Positions 1 to 14,200 of a DNA stretch of 64,000 bases are shown here, piece by piece. A program made the translations under genes and the position numbers. Under the pieces are notes generated by a model. The model did not search any database, was not told the origin of the DNA, and was given only the letters and a program-made list of their open reading frames with translations. Positions within the stretch are counted from its first letter, which is position 1. The number at the start of each line of letters is the position of its first letter. Source of the DNA: Heliocidaris erythrogramma (Eukaryota > Echinodermata > Echinoidea > Camarodonta > Echinometridae); the NCBI GenBank assembly GCA_025617745.1, contig CM046853.1, positions 29,763,822 to 29,827,821 on the forward strand. Direction: 5' to 3'.

Positions 1-164
1 TTCTTTTTACTTCTTCTAATACTACTACTACTACTATACTATTGATTATCATACTGCTGCTACGACTATAACTACTGCTAGGACTTACTACTATTGCTAC
101 TACTACTAATGCTACCACTACTACTACATCTACTATAGGACTACTACTACTACTACTACTAAAG

Positions 165-196
<32 letters not shown>

Positions 197-360
197 GTAG
201 TAGTACTAAACTACTACTACTACTACATGTACTACCATGACTACTACTACTACTACTGCTACTACTACTACTACTTCTAAACTACTACTACTTCTAAACT
301 ACTACTACTACTACTACTACTCCTACTCCTACTCCTACTACTACCATTACTATAAGACTA
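1..360. repeat. (CTA)n trinucleotide microsatellite
   Basis: Imperfect ACT/CTA trinucleotide array, interrupted by short variants. The reading frames across it give only poly-Thr, poly-Tyr or poly-Leu and are not genes. It probably lies in the intron before the first visible symporter exon. Confidence 0.9.
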
Positions 361-422
361 CTGCTCCTGATAGTGCTACTGTTACTGCCAATGGCGGAGA
401 TGTGTTACACAATTTTAATCGG

Positions 423-442
423 AGGGGGGGGGGGGGGGGGGG
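423..442. repeat. Poly-G run
   Basis: About 20 consecutive G, 130 bases before the first visible symporter exon. It is one of many such runs in the window (for example near 11970, 12292, 21027, 22204, 23670, 28870, 30067, 30474 and 60558; C runs near 21589, 22303, 22940, 34329 and 60115). Confidence 0.9.
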
Positions 443-568
443 ACCTTAGTATTGTTATATCCCTCCCCTTGGTGAAAATAATTTTTCTGCATATTTCCGC
501 CAGTGGTTACTGCCATTGCTTACACCACTGGTAATAAATCGTTCTTCTAATTATTTTTTTCCCCCCAG

Positions 569-3500
569 ACGATGTTGGATGTCAGTTTTGATGCTGGAGG
601 ACGAGTGTCCGTTGGTCTGACAGCGACTACCATCGTATCTCAGTGGACCTGGGCCGCTACCCTCCTCCAGTCATCTACTGTAGCGGCAAATGTAAGGAAA
701 CTTCAAATCCGCCCACGCACACCACTCACTCACTCACTCACTCGCACACACACGCTCACTCCCACGCACACACCCGCTCAGTCCCACGCACACACCCGAT
801 AACTCTCACATACCCAGTCAGGCGCACACCTTCAACGTAAATGTTCTAGCAACAGATGCCTTATTGGCTTCTCGAGTGGGAAAAATAGCTTACGTTTTTT
901 GTGTGTCTGTATTTCAGCAAGAAATTATAAAGTGTATTTATGCACTGTTCCGTTTTGAGCAAAATTGTTTTCCAGCGACTGATTGTTTTTAACCGACTGG
1001 GTGCATGGTGAACTAAATACCAACCCTTCAATGCACCGAGCACTTTCATTTATTACTAACACTAAATAGAGTCTTGGCACAGGATAGACTTTCAAGTGCT
1101 TATCTGTTTTTTTTTTAATATGCTCTATTCGTGCTATACATTCCTGTTATCTAATTCGTTCAAGATATCAAGAACCAAGAACAAACAAAAGAAAAACTTA
1201 TTTAACTCTTGGATCTTTACCGATTGATATTTTCCTTCTTGAAAGAAAGCACATTAAACAAAAAGGGAGATTAAAAGTTTGCTCATGCATTTTCTTTTTA
1301 AAGCTTTGCCTCGGGTGAAACTGTCCATCTTCCAGGGAAGGGATTAAAGTTTTATGGTCTATTTTCAGGTTTTGCCTACTGTTGTCGGGGAATAATACCT
1401 ATTTTGATAGGATTGATTTTGGTAAAAGCATATCTGTTAAAACGCAGGGTTTACTTGGATGAGCATAACATTAAATAATAATAATATTAAATAATAATAC
1501 CAATAGTGGATTTTTGTATAGCGCACATGTCTGTCAGTCTTGACACACCTGGCGCTCCACAATTATTACCCCGGCTTTAGCATTTCATTGCATTAATTCT
1601 TGCCAGGTACCCATTTACCTCACCTGGGTTGAGTGTAGCAAATGTAGATTAATGTCTTGCCAAAAGACACCAGGGATCACGGCGTAAATTGTTCTTAATG
1701 GGAATCGTACAAAAGAAAGAAGAGAAAGTCCTTGTTTTATTTTTTATCACAAGTACAAAATGTACATTGAAGCCATGAAGCTAAATTACCTCCACGATGA
1801 AAAAGTGTTTTACCCATCTCCATCAGGAGGTCCAAACGAGAATTATTTTCCCCCTCTTGTATTTGCAGAATGGAATCAGTGGCCCATTCTGGTATGCGGC
1901 GGGTGCTACCATTCCTTTGCTGATGTTTGCAGCACTCTCGGTGCAGATGAAGATAAGGGCTCCTGGAGCCAAGACATTTTTACAGGTCATCCAGGCTCGC
2001 TTTGGTAATCGGACACACTTGGTCTTCTGCGCCTTTGCTATCATGACTAACATCATCGTCACTGCTATGCTCATGATGGGTAATAAATCGATCTTTTAAT
2101 GTAATTATTCAGTTATTACTCCACAAACTCTTAACCTGATCTGGTAGCGGTTGTACGAAACATGCTCCGGCAAGAATTGCCCCTGCGTCAATATTATACA
2201 CTAACCGAATTCCAGACTTCAAGTCTGGACCAATCACTATACCTAAACCTAACCTTAAACCCGATTGCAACCATACTCCTAACCATATATTTTTGACAGA
2301 ATAAAGCCTGGAGAAAAATTGACTGGAGCAAAAGTCTGAGCATCTTTTGTAGCACAGTGGAAAATTTGAAGACTTGTAAACCAATCTCGTCGTCTCACGA
2401 AATTGTGTATTAAGCCCCATCTCCTCAGAGTTTTAATCGCCACAATTTTTTTTTAAATATTGTATATTACTGTTTATATTGCTGGATTCAATATTACGTG
2501 TATATGGATTGTAAGTGTTAGATTTGCAATAATCAAACTCTGTCACTCCTCGGTCCTAAATGTTGATTTAACGCTTTAGTTTGTTAATAATTATGACAAT
2601 AATCTTTAGGCGCCTTACGAAAAGTTTTTACAGCGGCGGGCCCTCAGCGGCGCCGAATGATTCGGCGCCGCCGAGGGCCCGCCGCTGTAAAAACTTTTCG
2701 TAAGGCGCCTTACATTATATAGCCCGTAATACTAAGCGTATTGGGTAGTTATTTTTACTTGGTCATCGGATTCAATTGCTATTATACACATAAAGTGCAT
2801 CATATCCATATCCATTCCTCTTGCCAGCGTTCAAGTCAGTCGCCTTGCACAAACAAGGAATTAAATCCTAATAGGTACAAACGCGCACACGGGATCGAAA
2901 CACAGAGTACCCACATTTACACTGGGGTAGAGACTAGCCATTGTTTTATGGACATAAGTGCCGAGTCATGAACCGAACTCACGACTTCGTATCTCCAGTC
3001 AATTTCATAACCACTCGACTAAGGCTTATTTTACGACGTAGTCACGCATTGAATGACGTACATGATGGCATTGGTACTGCTGAGTGAAAGACAAGCAATC
3101 ACTTAGAGATGATAAAATAGAAAGGAGACATGCTTCCTCAAAATGTTCATATCATGCTCTAACGATAGAAACACGTAGGAGAGAATATAGCTTCCCTGGT
3201 TAAAAGCGGTGATATTAGACCACATCGGTAAAGATATGCCAGGGAAGTGTTAGAGAGATTCCCTGGATATACATTAGGGTTGACTTAAATGTCAAGTGTA
3301 GCAATGGCAGGTGACAAGGGAGTTGGTGAACATATGATCCTTGTCTTTTTTTCTACATGCGACTAGTTGAAGATTAAAAAAATTAAAAGTGTGAAAACAG
3401 AGATGGGCTGTAATTATGCGAAGGTTATTGAAAACAGTTCTTCTTAAATTCAGTTTGTGGTCGCCTTATTATGATAACCATTTCCAAGTCCAAAATTAAT

Positions 3501-6500
3501 GTAATTAACTAGAAATTAGTAGCCCATGTAAAGATTATGACAACAATTAATCGCGAAGATCATATCCCCAAACTTCACTACAAAGTATTTGATTGAATGA
3601 TCTACAAAGTATTTGATTGAATGATCTACAAAGTATTTGATTGAATGATCTATATAGTCTTGCAAAGCAATATCAAGAAAACAATATAGAAAAATAGAGG
3701 AGGTTAAGGAATTTTGCAATAACCGCTGGATTTTCAAGATTATTTTGAAATACTTACCTCTTTAGAAATATATATAGTAACACACCCATACCAGTAAAAT
3801 AATGTTATAGATTCGAAGTCTATTATTCATGTATCATAATGTAGCTGTTCAGACAATAATGGCTGATGTTAGTTTCGGTGCAAATACAAACATAATAAGC
3901 AGGATGCAAACATTTGGAAACAATAAAAATCATGACTCGATGCTGAATTCTTTAAAATATAAGACTTTAGGGGACACCGAGATCATTGACGATAATGATG
4001 AGTTAAGTCAAATGGTCATATAGACCTACAAATGCCTATTATCCTAACCATGTACTCAACTGTCTACTGAAGATATGAGCATGTCATTGATCCTAAAAAA
4101 ACTTAGCTTGCGAAAGTCCCCGAGTTGGACGCAAAATTTATTGACAGTTTATCTACGCTAATTGTTGAAAGTACATAAATTAAACCAAAGAAAATTTGAC
4201 ACAATATGACTTGTTTGTTTTATTTAGGTATGAATCAACATTTAAAATTACATATACAAAGCAGAACATGACTGAATGGTTAATTCTTTACAATTGAAGG
4301 CTTTCGGTAACACCACGTCGTACAGTAAAAAAGGCTGCTGATAATTGTATTCTTTCATTAGAATATTCAGCTTCCGGGGCACTTAAAGGAATTAAGGAAA
4401 TTTAAAAATAAAAGTGAAAGAAGAGGAATGGAATGAAATCATATAAAGACAATTTCTCGAGATTATTTTTCTAAATTTATTGCCGGTGTTTATGCACCAA
4501 AAATTGTTTTCGTCATTGGTACAGGTGGTTGCGCAGTTCTTACATCTCTGGTGGATGGCCTGTCGTTAGAGATGGCTGCCATGTGCTTGACCATCATCAT
4601 CTGGGCAAGTACGAGCATCGGTGGGCTTGGGGCTACCTTCTACCTATCCTACTTTAATACTTCTACCATCTTCATTATCATGCTCATCTTCTTACTCATC
4701 ACGTACAACAACGTCGGCAGCCAAAATACAGTGCTCGGTAAGAAATTAATAAAAAGGAAATCTGTACACACTATTGTCATAAAATGGGTGTAGTAACATT
4801 GTATTACATAAAAAGTTGTAATTGCAGCTGTAGGTTGTGGTAATAGTATTATTATTATTATTATTATTATTATCACAAACTTTTGTTAGTAGTAGTAGTA
4901 GTAGTAGTAGTACACTTAATTTGATAACTGTTTAGTTGAATATTTGTTATTATTATGACATGCGTGCTGTCATTGGGTATTACTATCCAAATATTGCAAG
5001 ATAATCGTTCTAGACTTTCCGGTACTATTCAGCAAGTTTGGCAAGACCATGAAATATTAATCAGTGTTTGGTAAGGTAATATTGATATTGATCGTGCTTT
5101 CTCCTTATTATACTTTCAGCAAGCCTCACTTATAGGGGAACGTTTTCTGTCATATTATAGATACTTTTTTAAATTTTCAATATTTACCATTTTCATTCAT
5201 TTTCATTATCTTAAAAATCATGAATGGTGACATCGATAAATTGCTTTTTAGTAAACATGCCTATAGATCTCACTTTACGTTCATTGTTCCCATGCAATAA
5301 TGCTACATGCAGGCACCATAGATGCTGTGTACGATTACTTGAATTGTACTTTGGGCCCAGAGCAGAATCAGAACAGGAGTTATTTGACTTTCCTCTCACC
5401 CAGTGGAATCATGTTTGGTGTAATCAACATTGTTGGTAAGATACTCACGTATTAAGTTATTGTACAGTCTGACAGACATGTGTCCTATACAAGAACCCAC
5501 TATTATCATTATTATTATTATCGTTGGCTGGCCTACACGGGATATCAGAATAATAATGCTCGCAACAAAACCATGGTTCTTTTAAGGGCATTATTTTCGA
5601 TATTCCCGAAAGTAGACCCAGCTAGTTTTATTATAACTATTTATAATAGGTATATGCGTGTACACTCTTTGTATTAGTGCGCAGAGTAGGGACTTCACAA
5701 AGTTCCCGGTTGTAAGACGAGAAAAATATAGGGATATATTTGTCGTGATCGTAAAAATTGTCAATGGGAAACCGGGGATTTCCTAGAAGAAGCAGTATCG
5801 GGAAATATTGCCCGCTGTCATCAAGAGGAGGCCAAAAACCCGCGTATTTAACTGCACAGCTCCGAGGCTTTATATGAATAATAATGACCATTATCCTGGT
5901 ATAGCAACATCAGCCTTTAACCAACCATCAGCATATCAGTATATTTATATGAATAAATCATCCCCCGTTGGGCCATAAGAAGCTTTGAAGAGATTAAATG
6001 CGTTTTATGGAAATTAGATGCGAATGAGCAGAGTAAGATCAAACTATAAGCCATTGTTGAGTGATCGAAAGTCATACGTATTTCTGATGTATATATATTT
6101 CATCGTTGTCTCTTAACTTCATGTCTTTGATTGAATTTCATTTTGAGCATTTTGTCATGTTTAGTTCGGTTAGTTGTCAATTTCCTTCAAAATACAGGGG
6201 ATTGCTGCTGGCAAATACTAGTAAATACGCTGGAAATTCTTAAACGCGTATCAAGGAAATTATTGTACATGCTATAAATTTCGCATCAATGCCCCCAAAC
6301 AATCTTGCAATATTATTTGTGATTTGATTTCAAACGTTATAGTATCATCACTGTCAAAACATTCATTGGTTCCACCCGAGCTTAAATTGCTTGTCTGCGT
6401 TATGTCAGTACAGTTTTATTCATATTTTAAAGACACAAAATTAACATGTTCAAAACCAAGCATATTATACCACTGTCACATCTTGACTTCCCAAGGGCTG

Positions 6501-9500
6501 TTTGATTTCTATGATTTGATTTGATTTGATTTGATTACGGAATATTAAAAACATATAAATAATAACATACATGATAACATGGAAAACTAATACCAGCTGT
6601 GTCATCGCAGCACATTCGTTCTGCCGAGGGGTCCAGTTGATAATACAAACAAACGAGAGAAAATAACATATCACAAATGAATTTTAAACTAGGTTAATCA
6701 AAATAATTACGAAGACGACTCAAAAATTTAACAAGCTTACCGGTACTAACTTTTGGGTATACCGTATATGTTCTAGATGTCTATCCCATTTCAATCGCTG
6801 ATCTGTTACAACTCCTATTTATTTTACAGTTTCTTGTGGCTGGATACACTTACCCTGTATAAGTAAGCTAAGAGCATTATGCTTGATTAACTTTTTACGA
6901 TACCAATCAACAAACTTCCTGTTTTGTAAAAGTTTAAACTTAGCGTAATAGAACACATCTATTTACAGATATATTTTAACTGAAAGTTCATTGTAAATTT
7001 ATACATGTTACATCTTTATGGGAAATATAAAGTAATGTGTCGTCAGGATACAAATGAATAGTACATGTTTTGCTTTTTTTAAATAAATTCATCCGCGCCT
7101 TTCAGCCACCTTCAAATGCACCTAGAGGTGTCGTGGTCTAGTGGATACGTCACCAGACTGTGGATTTCACGGTCCGTGGTTCGAGTCCCGCCGCGGCACT
7201 AATGTCCTTTGGCAAGACATTAATCTACATTTGCCAGTCTCCACCCAGGTGTAGTAAATGGGTACCTGGTAGGAATTTATTCCTTGAATGCTTTCAGCGC
7301 CTTAGGGCAGCTGGGCTAAAGCCAGGGTAATAATACTCTTTTGTAGGCGCTCTGAGCATCCTCTGGGATGGATACGTGCGCAATATAAATGTAGCTATTA
7401 TTATTATTCTTATTACTAAATATCAATTCGCACCTATATTAAATGAAAAGTGAGCTCATTCCAATCCCCTCTTCGGGGAATAATTAATCAAAATTAGCTT
7501 TGTGCGAAAGGTGGAATAAAACGTGTATAGAGTAGCAATCAAGTGGCCTCCTTCCAGGATGATTTATTTTACATGATTAACTCATAAGACTAATTATTAC
7601 GCTTCAGGCGCATTAGGGACGGAAACCAATACACCAACTTAAGACGTTCATTTCACTGGATTGATCATATTGTCCCCAATGGCTGGCGCCATAGCTACAC
7701 AAAGCTTAGCTGAGTATCAACATATTGCTTTGTCAAGAATAAAGTAAAAGTAAAAGATTATACCCAATATTGCTAACCTCGTTGTAACGTATTTCTGACG
7801 TCACATGTATGCCTTTTATCGTTGTATCTTAATTTATGTCTTTGACTGAATTTCATTTTGAGCACTTTGTCGTGTGCCATGGTTGTCAATTTCCTTCAAA
7901 TCCCAGGGATTACTGGTAGGTTATACTAGCAAATATGCTGGAAATTCTTAAACGCGTACCAAGGAAGTTATTGTACAATCATATTACATTTAAATCAACA
8001 CATGATCAATGCCCCCAAATCCACCTAAAAATAGTATTTGTGATTTAATTTCAAATGTTCTAGTTCATTAATTTACAATAATTTCATTTGTTCCACCCGA
8101 GCTTAAATCGCTTGCTTGTGTTAAGTCAATCCACTTTTATTCACATCTTAAAGACACAAGTTTAACACCAAGCATATCACGTGTTGACCTCCCAAGGGTT
8201 GTTATTCTGCTGGTTGTTAGGTATGTTATGACTAAGTGAAATAAAGGCACACTCTAAAAACAATCTAGTCAAATATGACTAGAATAACTATTCCCGGGGC
8301 ACCTGCACTATTTTAGTCAAAACTACCAGATTCCGTCTTGAAGTGAACATAATCCTAGTCAAACTGAACAGAATCCTAGTCAGAATGATTAAAATCTGAC
8401 TAAGAAAATGTGAACATGCGATCTGATACCAAAAAAAAATTTGTATCAAAAATATCTTTTGGAAAAAAATTATACATGACAGGTGGCTCTCATCCAATAA
8501 AAAGTTGAGTTCTGGCCATGCAATTACGTTGTGAAAGAAACTGTCTCAAAGCAATTGGGAAAGGTTTATCGTGTCTGCATAGGAATTTGTGTATACATAC
8601 CGTGAGGTTTTGGAATCATCAAATATAAGAAAATTATCTCGCTGGAAAGCATTGCACACAGAAATGGGATTATGTGACAGCACACACATGTGCCATGAAT
8701 GTTGCCCGAACACTTGCGTCATTTCTCGTCATATTTGGAATATTATGACATGTGAAGAGCAATCCTTTTCAAGGGGCATTTCTAGTATGATATTCTTCCA
8801 AAGTGACAAGGAATGAGAAAGCTCACAAATTAGTGTTCACCTTTCCAAGAACTCAACCTTCTCTTCAAATGCATCTTCTGAAAATCAATTCGCATTTCTA
8901 TACATGTAATATGAAAAGTGAGCTCCTTCGAACCCCTTCAACGGGAATAATAAATCAAAATTAGCTTTGTGCGAAAGGTGGATTAAAAATTAAAGAAGTA
9001 ATAAATTTCTTACCTTTGGCAAACTCCCGATAGAAACAGGTGCAGACATTCTCAATGACATTATGAATATGCTACTCGAGTGTTTCCATAAACTAAAAGT
9101 TTCCTAGCGACAGCTCACTACCTCATTTTCCCTTGGGTCTACTATACATGTTTCACTTTTAATTACAGCATTAAGCTGACATTTATTTATCGTCTTATCG
9201 AGAGAAAAGTATTTATGCTTACTTCTGTAAAATTAAAAATATGTACATATCCACATCACGATTAAGCAAAGGATTGAACTTAAGTACAAGTGTGAATTAG
9301 AGATTATTATGCTTGGCTGTATCCTACCTTGGGTTTTTAATATGGCTTTTCCGTCTTAGTGCTTTCTTGACTTCTATTATAACATGAATGGGCTAAAAGG
9401 TAAGTTTATTAAAGTAGACATTCAAAGAAAATCACAAATATGGCAATTAATGCATCACTAGAAACTGGGAAGCTTACAGATGGCAATCGTATAAGTTTTA

Positions 9501-11172
9501 TGTCAACTGCGTATCTGATGATTATAAAAACAACACAAATAAAAGCTCTTCTCAGCATCTGGAATATCCGAGGATTCGCCAGAAATATAGCGATGTTTTG
9601 ATGTCGTCACACTCGGGATCGATCCTGCTTAAGCAGACGACGTCCTATAATGAATGAACGTAATTGCAATGCAATTATTTATCAAATTATAAAGAGTTTG
9701 GTGTATTTAAACATGACCTTATTTCACACCATTATAAAGGGAAAGTGAAACTGATTCTGATAGCTAAAACCGTTTGATTGTAAATACACAGGAGAAGGGT
9801 CAATGATCAATGAAATAAACCCCACTTTCAAATTGAAAAGCCCTCCGAATAATAGCAGGATGGTATTCGTTCCCTCTTGAAACGCCGAACATGCCCCGGT
9901 GCAAGCAGCTGAAAATACAATGGCGTCTTATTTTGTTTACAAGTGACTGATTCCTTTATATCTTTAACGCTGCATTTTTCATCAAAATAATACCATACAC
10001 GAAGTTAAGAGTGAGGCAACAGACTAACATTAAGACTGACGCTAGTGAAGGAAGAGAAATAAGTGAAGAGGAGATGACAAAATAGGCTCTGAAAAATGTG
10101 TAAGATGTTATGGGACATCGTCTGCTTAGACAGGACTGGTCCATGGTGTGTCGTCACATATCTCAGCAGCGTTCGAGGAGCTCTTCAGCTGCTATATCGG
10201 GGGCTGTATTTTACCGTTTTATAATTGATAATAATCATTACTTCAAATGTTTCCAAGCGTTGAATTTGGATAACCTTGTTTAATTTATGCCATCTATGCA
10301 ATAATAAGTATTAAGCCAATATTTAAAATCATTAAAGTTCTACTTTAAACCAACACATTAAATAAACCCAACATATTTTAATTACAATAAAAAAGTGTAG
10401 ATCGTTTTAACCTCATTTACTTCCATCTTGTTTTATTTATTAATATCATTGTTTTAGAATAGAAATAAACACCAATACAGTAATTGAAGCCGTTTATTTC
10501 ACAAAAGGAATGTTAATATACATTTCTCTCAATTGTATTGCCCCCAGTGGGTACAGCCATCGATACGCAAAAGCTTAACTGAGTGAGTAGCAATATGTGA
10601 CATGCTGTTTCGTCGGTAAAGATTAAAGCAAAAGAGTACTCTTATAACCATATTGCTTACCTCGTTGTTACTGATTTGGTACAATTTGAGATTTATGGCT
10701 CCGGCCATGGATTAACAAATGCAAATGGAATGCACATACATGTACAATGTTAGACCGTTTATTGCATTGGGAGAGCACACATAGTATTCAAACAGAATTT
10801 TCAATGACCATACTAAATGTTTAATGAATATATACAACATGCAATTAATTAATTAATAAAATATGTGAGGACCTAAATATATGTTCAAGTTGAAGCTGAG
10901 TTTATAATTTTTAAGTTTCGATGAATTCATTAATGTAAGAGGAGTTTCAGAAAACATATACAGTAAATTTTGATTAATTGAAGATATAAATAACAGCATA
11001 ATCCGCACATTTAAAACACCTGGCAGCCCTAGGGTTGGATTCATTACACAATTTTATATATATATATATATATATATAATGTGAAAGGTAAAGAGAGCAG
11101 TAACAAAGCTATTGTTTGTGTTCTTTCCTTACACACACACACACCCTCGCGGGCGCACACACACACACATTG

Positions 11173-11222
<50 letters not shown>

Positions 11223-14200
11223 CAATGTGGCACAAATGAAGATTGCTTTGCCTAACGTCAACAACGATAATGAATGTCATCTAGTAGGACATTTTCGTAT
11301 TTAATATTTATACATGTATGGTAAGCATTAAATTTGCATGGAATCCGAAAATGGTCTTTTACAATGTCATCCAATTACTTCCAATGATTCATTGTAATAG
11401 GAAATAACCCCTGTTCTGCATGAGCGATAGACCTTATCAGAGTGCTCGATGGATGAACACGTAATTTAGGTGATCGTCTGAGAGTATAATGAGTTTGTCT
11501 CGTTTTTACTTTTTTCGCACGTCGATTGTTTCCTTCGCACAATCAAAGGAAAACAAAATACACAAAGATATTCCAGCGAGTACAACAGAATGAAATTCGA
11601 TTAACATGTCCTCGTGGTGTTGTAATGACGATTGAATTGGTAAATTGTATTTGTTTCAACCCCGTGGTTTTTAGTTCTATTATTCTTTTCAGTTTTAATC
11701 AATACACCGACCTTCGAGTCAGTTCGATGGTTACGGCTCTTATGTTATCCGTAGAAATGAATCAGAGAACACGTTATCAAACACATCCAGTTCTATCATT
11801 TCGATTCGGAAATAAAGAGGGGAGGATTTACATGTATATTGTATGAAAATCATTGTCATTATCGCCAACGTCATATTTTTGCTTGAGATTTTAGATTCTG
11901 TTTTTTTTTAATTTGTTTTGTTTGTTTTGTTTGTTTTTTGTTTGTTTGTTTGGTTTTTTTTTTTTTTTTATTTGGGGGGGGGGGGGGGCATGGAGATGTA
12001 TTATAGATCATGAAAGAACTGACTCCTGTATTCCGTCTTACATATCATGTGGTCTAATTTTAATTTAGAGAGCGTACAAATCATGTACGTTTATGCTTGG
12101 AAAACTGTAAATTCCTCATTACTTTATTCATGGACATCTTGTGGCTAGTAATTGTTTATTGTGGGACATTGAATAACGCTACATATATTATTAGGTTGTT
12201 TTCGAGGAGCAGGCGTAGGGGGAACCATTTGTGTTTAGTAGCAACTGAGGGTTTATTTTTAGATTAGCCATTCAAGATTTGAATTGAAATGGGGGGGGGG
12301 GGGGGGGGGGGGTGGGTACACTACCGGCTCGTGTCTCCATTTTGAAATGCAAGTATCCCCCCCCCAAAAAAAAAAAAAAAAAATAAAAAAAATAATAATA
12401 AATAAAAAAATAAATAAATAAAATAAAATAAAAAAAAAAGTATAATAAAAATAAATAAATAGATAAATAAATAAATAAATAAATACAAAAACAAATAAAA
12501 ACAAATAAAAAAAAATAATAAATAAATAAAAATAAAAAATAAAACAAAAATATGAAATAAAATAAATCAATAAATAAAATTTTATTCACTATTTTAACCA
12601 TTATATTTTTCTGAAAATTCACCGAACTTCCGCCTTATCTCGAATTCTCTTACATCATCACATTTCAAATATAAAAGTTGAAATGTTTCGGTATCGTAAA
12701 AATAATTCATTTCCTACCCATTCAAACACTGATAACAAGAAAGCTATTTCATCATGATAACAATTCATTTGAATACACAGGTAACTTTGGTACGGTATTT
12801 GTGGACCAGTCCTACTGGCAGAGCTCCGTAGCAGCCAAACCACGGGAAGGGATGTGGGGATTCCTCATCGGTGGTTTGGTCTGGTTTGCTATTCCTTTCA
12901 CCTTTGCATCCACCATGGGTCTGGCCTACCTTGCACTTAGCGCCGACGCCGGGATGCATCTTCTCTCCACCGATCAGATCGCACAAGGTGATGAAACAGA
13001 GAAACGGAAGGCCAGATAATAGCATTACTAGCGGTGACATTAGGTTACTTATCCGTGATGGTTTTTGTTCGTGCACGACAACAAGATTCTTTCTCAAATT
13101 CATTATAAAACTCGAAATTACAAATTATATTCTTGATATCTCCTTCAATGCCAGTCTGTTGAAAGGCGATGCAGTTGGCAGTTGCCAATTTTCAATAGTA
13201 CAATTATCACATCGACAGAAGAGATGTCTATTTCCATGACTGAGCGACTCAGTGCTTTTGATTTCTCAGTGAGAGATTCATAGCCATTTTTGTCAAAACA
13301 TACAATATTGTGCTTAGAGTTAGCCATGAATCTGTCCCAGATTACCGAAGTATTGAAAACATTTATAATAAAATGTGAAGAATGAAATTGACAATGGCTG
13401 TAAGACAAAGAGTACGTAGGCTCCATTATATATTTAAAAAGACAGGTGTGAGACTTTTCTTTATACTGGTTGTTTCTCTCTTTTCTCAGGTCTGGTTCCT
13501 CCAAGGATAGCCCAGGAGTTGATGGGCTGGGGAGGGGAGGTTCTCATGGTACTCATGCTTCTGATGGCTGTTACATCGACAGGGTCAGCAGAGGTCATGG
13601 CGATAACTTCCATACTGGTCTATGATTGCTACCAGATCCACCTGAAGCCGTTCAGACGTGTTGCCGACAGCAATGGCTGCATTCTCTGTGGAAAATCACG
13701 TGGTCGTATGGCGTCGTTGAGAGACCAATGCAGTTGTCAAAGTATGGCCGACTGTAAATGGTGTCACGCTGACGATAGGTGAGTCATAAAGGTAATGTTG
13801 AGTACTTGCCATATGCAACTATACTGTGGAGGAAACTGCATGTATGTTCAAAAAGAAGGTTGAGTTCTTGGAAAGGTAACGAATCATTTTTGAGCTTTCT
13901 AATTCTTTTCATATTAGTTCGGAAAATTATCATAGTAGGTATAGTAGACTTTGATCGAAACATTAAGATAATTATTAAAAAGGTGTGAGGTATATCTGAC
14001 GTATGTCCTCTAGGCACAGTTTTGCACCCCTTAGACAGGAAGCTTCCACCGCTCTCTATTTTCATCCCTCTTCTGTATTATTCCATTCTTAACAAGCGAC
14101 AATATTGATTAAGTGATAAATCATTCTTTTTATGCACTGTGTAAACATGATAAATTCAGATGTGCCCAAAATACGACATGAACAAATTAGATGAATGTCA

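Noticed and set aside
237..449. 70-codon frame of Thr, Tyr and Gly
   Set aside because: Translation of a (CTA)n tract and a poly-G run; no splice context or homology.
3578..3649. CRISPR-like array
   Set aside because: Direct 24-base repeats with no spacers, in an animal intron; a simple tandem repeat.
7128..7199. Possible functional tRNA gene
   Set aside because: Followed by a SINE body found elsewhere, and the anticodon stem does not pair; it is a SINE head.
12259..12622. Phe/Tyr-rich frames of 103-116 codons on the minus strand
   Set aside because: Translation of an A/AATA-rich low-complexity tract; not a membrane protein.
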